Shown here: positions 54,274-58,463 of the stretch, piece by piece
Layout: every line of letters begins with the position of its first letter
How positions within the stretch are numbered: position 1 is the first letter of the stretch
Assembly: GCA_029247845.1 (NCBI GenBank)
Contig: JAQWKM010000192.1
Coordinates: 1-58,463, forward strand
Source: Paracoccaceae bacterium
GTDB lineage: Bacteria > Pseudomonadota > Alphaproteobacteria > Rhodobacterales > Rhodobacteraceae
Length of the DNA stretch: 58,463 nt
Reading direction: 5' to 3'
The notes under the pieces: model-generated
What the model was told of the DNA's origin: nothing
The model's input: only the letters and a program-made list of their open reading frames with translations
The model's database searches: none
Translations under genes and position numbers: made by a program

Positions 54274-54301
54274 GGGTAGCGATTTGCTATCCAATTTTTT
54301 T
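54274..54301 (+). terminator. Second tandem terminator-like hairpin before the permease gene
   Basis: GGGTAGC (54274-54280) pairs with GCTATCC (54286-54292) as a 7-bp stem with one G-U pair and a 5-base loop, then AA and seven T. It ends only ten bases before the permease ATG, so it may also affect ribosome access to that start. Confidence 0.65.
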
Positions 54302-54311
54302 GGGAATAGTT

Positions 54312-55898
54312 ATGACTTCATCGACAGAACTTCGCCAAGAAGCAGATCGCCACGCTCCTAAGAAACAGTTTTGGGCTATGTTTGTTCGGCCTGAAATCGG
54401 CCCTATCGGGGTTATGATCTTGTTGTTTGGAATGCTTGGCTATTTCTCAATTCCCGCTGCAGAAAGTACATGGAACCCTTTTGCAGGAGAAGGTTTCAAC
54501 GCACTTGGTATCCGAAATAACCTACGTGTGATTTCACAACTTGGGATTATAGCGCTTGGCGCGGGTCTGTTGATTATTGCCGGAGAGTTTGACCTTTCCA
54601 TTGGATCAATGATCGGATTTGCCGGTGCATGTATGGCCATGATCCTCCGTTGGGGCTTTGCAGTCCTTATTCCTTATATTTCTTTCGATGGTGGAGTTCA
54701 TGTTGAGTATTTTACAATATTCTCAGTGGACCATGTCACACCGGTATGGGCTATATTTATAACGATGTGCTTTACTCTCACTTTTGGTTGGATCCAAGGG
54801 TTTATAGTTGTTCGGTCTGGACTGCCCTCTTTCATCGTAACACTGGGTGGATTGTTTTTCTTGCGCGGGTTAACAGAAGTGTCACTGCGCGCGTTCAACC
54901 ACAGGCCCGACCAAAGCGCTGGCTCAACCACTGTGACAGAGATACCCGATCTCAAGAATATTATTGATCTTCAGGGACATGGTGAATTGAGTAGATTAGA
55001 TGCCAAATCTCTACCTGAAGCAGATCTTGTCAACCTGACGCAATCCCTCTCTACAGACATGGTTGCAACACTGACCGAACGTTTGGCGTATACTTACAAT
55101 CGTGTGGCCGAAGCTAAAACCGCCATCATGGAAACTAAAGGTGTTAAGCCGCTCGAAAAAGCCTTGGAAAATGCTGTGCAGTCGGGCAACGACTACATGG
55201 TAAATACCATTCAAGATAAAATCGCCAATTTCAGCGTTGATCCAGTCGTTCCTAAAACTGTAAGCGATGTGGATGTAGCGCGAGCTTATATCGATACGAT
55301 ACCAACCGTCAACCAAGTAGCCAATTTCTTTGGTGGGAACATTTTAGAGGGCCTTTTTGATTGGCTCTATTACCCAATAGATTGGAACACAAATAACTTT
55401 GGCAATCAATTTGCACCAGGACTTTATTCCTGCGTGATGATCTGGCTGATCCTATCAATTTTTTGCTATATTGTACTTAGCCGTACACAAGCAGGAAATT
55501 GGATTTATTCAACTGGTGGGAACCTCAGCGCAGCGCAAGCGAATGGTGTTCCAACGAACAAGGTAAAAATTTCGCTCTTTGTCTTTTCCGCTTTCTGCGC
55601 AACGATTTTTGCGGCCTGTCAAGTATTTGAAGTCAACACAAGTGATGCAGCCAAGGGCAATCTAAAAGAGCTCGAAGCGATCGCAGCTGCCGTTATCGGA
55701 GGATTGGTCATGACAGGAGGTTTTGGGACTGTCTTGGGCATCATTGTAGGGGCGTTTATCTTCGGCCTTGCCCGAGAAGCATTTTTCTATATTCCCGGGA
55801 TCGATGGATCGTTTTACAGGGTCTTTTTGGGTCTGGTTATAATCGCCTCTGCCTTGCTTAATGAAAATATTCGTAAACGTATTATGGGGAATATATAA
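54312..55898 (+). CDS. CUT2-type ABC permease with large inserted loop
   Basis: Inner-membrane permease of 528 residues, far longer than RbsC-type permeases (about 320-350). The N-terminal half has the family motif GEFDLSIGSMIGFAG (about residues 91-105) and spans to about 190; the C-terminal half has TGGNLSAAQANGVPTNKVKI (401-420) and further spans. Between them, at about residues 196-360, lies an extra soluble, helix-rich segment (including ERLAYTYNRVAEAKTAIMET), placed in the loop that is extracytoplasmic in RbsC. It may help dock the binding protein. The start is the ATG at 54312; an in-frame TTG four codons earlier is unlikely. The ATPase gene starts right after its stop. Confidence 0.87.
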   Translation: MTSSTELRQEADRHAPKKQFWAMFVRPEIGPIGVMILLFGMLGYFSIPAAESTWNPFAGEGFNALGIRNNLRVISQLGIIALGAGLLIIAGEFDLSIGSMIGFAGACMAMILRWGFAVLIPYISFDGGVHVEYFTIFSVDHVTPVWAIFITMCFTLTFGWIQGFIVVRSGLPSFIVTLGGLFFLRGLTEVSLRAFNHRPDQSAGSTTVTEIPDLKNIIDLQGHGELSRLDAKSLPEADLVNLTQSLSTDMVATLTERLAYTYNRVAEAKTAIMETKGVKPLEKALENAVQSGNDYMVNTIQDKIANFSVDPVVPKTVSDVDVARAYIDTIPTVNQVANFFGGNILEGLFDWLYYPIDWNTNNFGNQFAPGLYSCVMIWLILSIFCYIVLSRTQAGNWIYSTGGNLSAAQANGVPTNKVKISLFVFSAFCATIFAACQVFEVNTSDAAKGNLKELEAIAAAVIGGLVMTGGFGTVLGIIVGAFIFGLAREAFFYIPGIDGSFYRVFLGLVIIASALLNENIRKRIMGNI

Positions 55899-56690
55899 AT
55901 GGCACAGTCTGGCTCAATACCCCTGATCAAGACCAGCAATCTGGTTAAGAAATTTGGTTCTTTTACAGCACTTAACGGCGTAAACCTTGAGATCCACCCT
56001 GGCGAAGTGCATGCCTTGCTGGGCGATAATGGAGCTGGCAAGTCAACTTTAATCAAAATCCTATCAGGCGTTTTTCCCGCGACCAGCGGGGAGATCGAAA
56101 TTGAAGGGAAGCCTATACACTTTGCCTCGCCCCGCGATGCTAGCGATGCAGGTATCGGCACAGTTTACCAAGATCTGGCTTTGAATGCACTAACATCGGT
56201 TACCAGAAATTTCTTTCTCGGTCGTGAAATAACCAGCTTTAACAGTCCCTTTGGTTTGATGAAGATGAGGGAAATGGACCGTATCGCCTCTGAAGAAATG
56301 GCTAAAATCGGTATTAGCATCACAGATCCTGAACAGGCCGTCGGAACAATGTCTGGTGGGCAACGCCAAACCCTTGCCATTGCGCGTGCCATTTATTTTG
56401 GAGCGAAAGTATTAATCTTGGACGAACCCACTTCGGCTTTGGGCCAAAAGCAGCAGATGGAAGTTTTAAAAACCATCAAACGCGTTCAGAAACTTGGTGA
56501 TATTGCGATTATTTTGATAACGCATAATGAAATCCACGCGCGCTTGATTGCTGACCGTTTCACATTCCTGTCACTTGGAGAAGTGATTGGCAGTGGAACA
56601 GCAGAAGATTTAGCCGGAGATGATATCAAAACGCTTATGGCTGGTGGTGCAGAAATCGGAGATTTAGCAAAAGAGCTTGAAACTGTCTGA
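55899..56690 (+). CDS. CUT2-type ABC transporter ATPase, single domain
   Basis: ATP-binding subunit of 263 residues for the inositol-linked importer. It has one complete ABC domain: Walker A LGDNGAGKSTLIK, Q-loop around GTVYQDLALN, signature MSGGQRQTLAIARAI, Walker B VLILDEPTSALG and switch His in ILITHNEIHARLIADR. Ribose-type importers usually have two fused ABC domains (about 500 residues); here there is one, so two copies presumably form the working dimer, as in the FrcA-type arrangement. Last gene of the importer operon. Confidence 0.9.
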   Translation: MAQSGSIPLIKTSNLVKKFGSFTALNGVNLEIHPGEVHALLGDNGAGKSTLIKILSGVFPATSGEIEIEGKPIHFASPRDASDAGIGTVYQDLALNALTSVTRNFFLGREITSFNSPFGLMKMREMDRIASEEMAKIGISITDPEQAVGTMSGGQRQTLAIARAIYFGAKVLILDEPTSALGQKQQMEVLKTIKRVQKLGDIAIILITHNEIHARLIADRFTFLSLGEVIGSGTAEDLAGDDIKTLMAGGAEIGDLAKELETV

Positions 56691-56809
56691 TAAGACGACA
56701 TTTTTATCTTGAAAAAGCGAGTTGGTTTTGTCAAACTCACTATTTTTAAACCTTTGCAAATTTAGGTCGTAACCAAAGACCAGTTCGTTACACGGCGATG
56801 ATGCTACGC

Positions 56810-57292
56810 CTAATCAATTTCAAGCTCAGCTTCTATTTCAATTGCAAAATTCATTGGCAAACCTGCTAATCCAATCGCAGATCGGGCATGGCGGCCAACA
56901 TCTTTTCCAAAGACATCAATGATAAGATCGCTAAACCCGTTTATAACCAGATGTTGCTCGCTGTAGTCCGGTGCTGAGTTGACCATTCCAAATACCCGGT
57001 TCCAGCCCGTAACACGCGATAGATCTCCAATTTCATATTTCAGGTTCGACAATACTGAAAGTCCAATATCGCGCGCGGCCTCTTGCGCTGCTTCGGTCGT
57101 AAGGTCTTGGCCAACTTTGCCAAACGGCCCTGCTATTTTACCGTCGGAGGACTGTTTCGGGTGACCCGATATAGAAACCCGACGTCCACGCACGTTTACA
57201 AATTTAAAAGGAAGATGCAAACTGGGAGGTATAGTCAAAGGTGAGGGAAGGGTTAGACCAAGCCCGGTCAGTCTTTTTTCTGGGGTCGTCAT
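56810..57292 (-). CDS. RidA/YjgF-family protein
   Basis: Protein of 160 residues related to RidA, which hydrolyses reactive enamine/imine intermediates formed by PLP enzymes. The C-terminal segment RHARSAIGLAGLPMNFAIEI keeps an arginine in the position needed for deaminase activity in RidA, and the fold pattern is complete; it is about 30 residues longer than classic RidA, with an N-terminal extension (MTTPEKRLTGLGLTLP) usual in the YjgF_endoribonc subgroup. It is transcribed alone, divergently from the nitrilase-family gene and convergently with the importer operon. Substrate unknown. Confidence 0.82.
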   Translation of the reverse strand: MTTPEKRLTGLGLTLPSPLTIPPSLHLPFKFVNVRGRRVSISGHPKQSSDGKIAGPFGKVGQDLTTEAAQEAARDIGLSVLSNLKYEIGDLSRVTGWNRVFGMVNSAPDYSEQHLVINGFSDLIIDVFGKDVGRHARSAIGLAGLPMNFAIEIEAELEID

Positions 57293-57461
57293 TTATATTG
57301 CTCCACTTTGCATATCATTTTAACTGTGTAAAGATTTCGTCACCAAATGCTATCCTTAGATGCCCTTTGGTAATTTTGACAAAGAGCCAAAGATACAAAT
57401 ATCTTTAAGTCATCAGCAACGTTAGGATGATTTGCACCAGTAAGGAGCCGCAAATATAGCC

Positions 57462-58295
57462 ATGTCCTCAAACCTTAGATTGACCATTGCCCAAACTACC
57501 TCGTCAAACAGTCATGCCAAAAATGTTGCGACACTTGGGTATATAGTGGACATGGCCGTGACGGACGGCTCTCAGATGTTGGCCCTCCCAGAAGCATTTG
57601 GACTAATGGAGCGCAATCGTGAAAATGCCCTGGTGCAGGTCGTCTCAGTGGATCAGGACCCGTTTATATTGGCCTGTCAGGCGCATGCAGCAAAACATAG
57701 TTTGTGGATACAAGCAGGTTCAACTCCAATCTTGGGGACCAACAAAAAGTTTTTGAACCATGCAACAATGATTAATCCTTTAGGAGAAATAATTGCCTCA
57801 TACGATAAGTTACATTTGTTTGATATCTTCCTGACAGGAAAGTCGCCAACTGGAGAGTCTGAGCGCTATGACGCCGGAAGTGAGGCCATCGTAGTGACAA
57901 CTCCATTTGGTCGTATGGGCTTAACCATTTGCTATGATCTTCGCTTTCCACATCTTTATCGCGACATTGCCAAAGCTGACGCAAAAGTCGCATTTGTTCC
58001 ATCCGCTTTTACAGTGCCAACAGGAAAAGCCCACTGGGAGGTTCTACTGCGCGCACGTGCGATTGAAAATGGGATTTGGATAATTGCAGCGGCCCAAGTT
58101 GGAGCGCACGCTGACGGTCGACGCACATGGGGGCATTCGCTGATAATTTCCCCTTGGGGAGACATAATTGCGGACCTAGGCGGTGAGAAAACTGGAACCC
58201 GCACGTTAGACTTAGATCTTCAACAATCCAAAGCAGCACGCAATCAAATCCCATCTCTAAGCAACGAAAGACCCTATGATCTGGTTATCAAGTGA
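57462..58295 (+). CDS. Carbon-nitrogen hydrolase (Nit1/omega-amidase-like)
   Basis: Nitrilase-superfamily amidase of 277 residues. The Glu-Lys-Cys triad is visible: Glu44 in LALPEAFGLMERN, Lys116 in SYDKLHLFD and Cys157 in LTICYDLRFPHLY. The pattern fits Nit1/Nit2-like enzymes, which repair deaminated glutathione or hydrolyse alpha-ketoglutaramate. An AGGAG lies 15 bases before the ATG, slightly far, but no better in-frame start is present. It is divergent from the RidA gene; both can be seen as metabolite-repair functions. The last 168 bases of the window after it hold nothing I can identify. Confidence 0.88.
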   Translation: MSSNLRLTIAQTTSSNSHAKNVATLGYIVDMAVTDGSQMLALPEAFGLMERNRENALVQVVSVDQDPFILACQAHAAKHSLWIQAGSTPILGTNKKFLNHATMINPLGEIIASYDKLHLFDIFLTGKSPTGESERYDAGSEAIVVTTPFGRMGLTICYDLRFPHLYRDIAKADAKVAFVPSAFTVPTGKAHWEVLLRARAIENGIWIIAAAQVGAHADGRRTWGHSLIISPWGDIIADLGGEKTGTRTLDLDLQQSKAARNQIPSLSNERPYDLVIK

Positions 58296-58463
58296 CCACT
58301 TGGAAATGGACGTCGTCTCATATGCACATGGACGTTTAATTGAGCTATTTTGCACTGATAGACCCTATTCAATCTGAAGTATTTTCCACATACCTACAAG
58401 GCCTTCCGCGCATTCATCTGCTTTACCTTTACAATATCCATCACGCACACAAATTGACTTATC

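Overview
The window looks like chromosomal DNA from a marine alphaproteobacterium, most likely Rhodobacterales (Roseobacter group), with an unusually low GC content for that group (mid-40s percent, judged by eye). The grounds are gene content and order rather than a search: hisS-hisZ-hisG next to a DUF1489 gene, infA-maf-short RNase E/G, a class II (B12-dependent) ribonucleotide reductase, rnd-lptC-lptA-lptB-hpf-ptsN, TauE plus a TIGR02186 protein, and a glxBCD-glnT type operon. I found no rRNA, tRNA, insertion sequence, prophage or CRISPR array.

Layout. 1-2975: the end of a BMP/nucleoside-type ABC importer (partial ATPase, two permeases). 3060-4738: sulfite-exporter-like permease and its TIGR02186 partner. 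4744-9009: an acyl-CoA-type SDR, a thioesterase, NrdJ and a DUF1489 protein. 9006-12252: hisS-hisZ-hisG. 12373-13038: an SDR. 13161-17489: glxB-glxC-glxD-glnT, resembling the N-methylglutamate synthase/gamma-glutamylmethylamide synthetase set, divergent from an SLC13 permease. 19563-22780: a GPH symporter, short RNase E/G, Maf and IF-1. 24106-26264: an aromatic amino acid decarboxylase and an SGNH esterase. 27272-30389: dnaK-dnaJ behind a heat-shock-type promoter. 31551-33410: cysQ and galU. 34025-37833: ptsN, hpf, the lpt genes and rnd. 38009-45268: an eight-gene acyl-CoA cluster. 45283-56690: a complete-looking inositol regulon (class II aldolase, iolB, iolC, iolD, iolE, a Gfo/Idh/MocA dehydrogenase, a LacI repressor and an ABC importer). 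56810-58295: a RidA protein and a nitrilase-family amidase.

How it fits together. The inositol block is the best-supported system. Two near-identical perfect palindromes, one in the iolD/iolE divergent promoter region and one between lacI and the binding-protein gene, almost certainly are the operators of the LacI-family protein encoded between them, so catabolism and uptake would be derepressed together. The importer is odd: its permease has about 165 extra residues in a predicted extracytoplasmic loop, its ATPase has a single ABC domain, and two tandem hairpins sit between binding-protein and permease genes. The acyl-CoA cluster pairs an AMP ligase, SDR and MaoC hydratase with an ACAD10/LvaA-like kinase and an alkenal-type reductase, which suggests breakdown of hydroxylated or unsaturated acyl compounds.

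Two gene-poor stretches are not empty. 26455-27205 holds a heavily decayed radC and 33428-34010 a decayed galE directly after intact galU. Together with two more gaps above 1 kb this suggests ongoing gene loss in this lineage.
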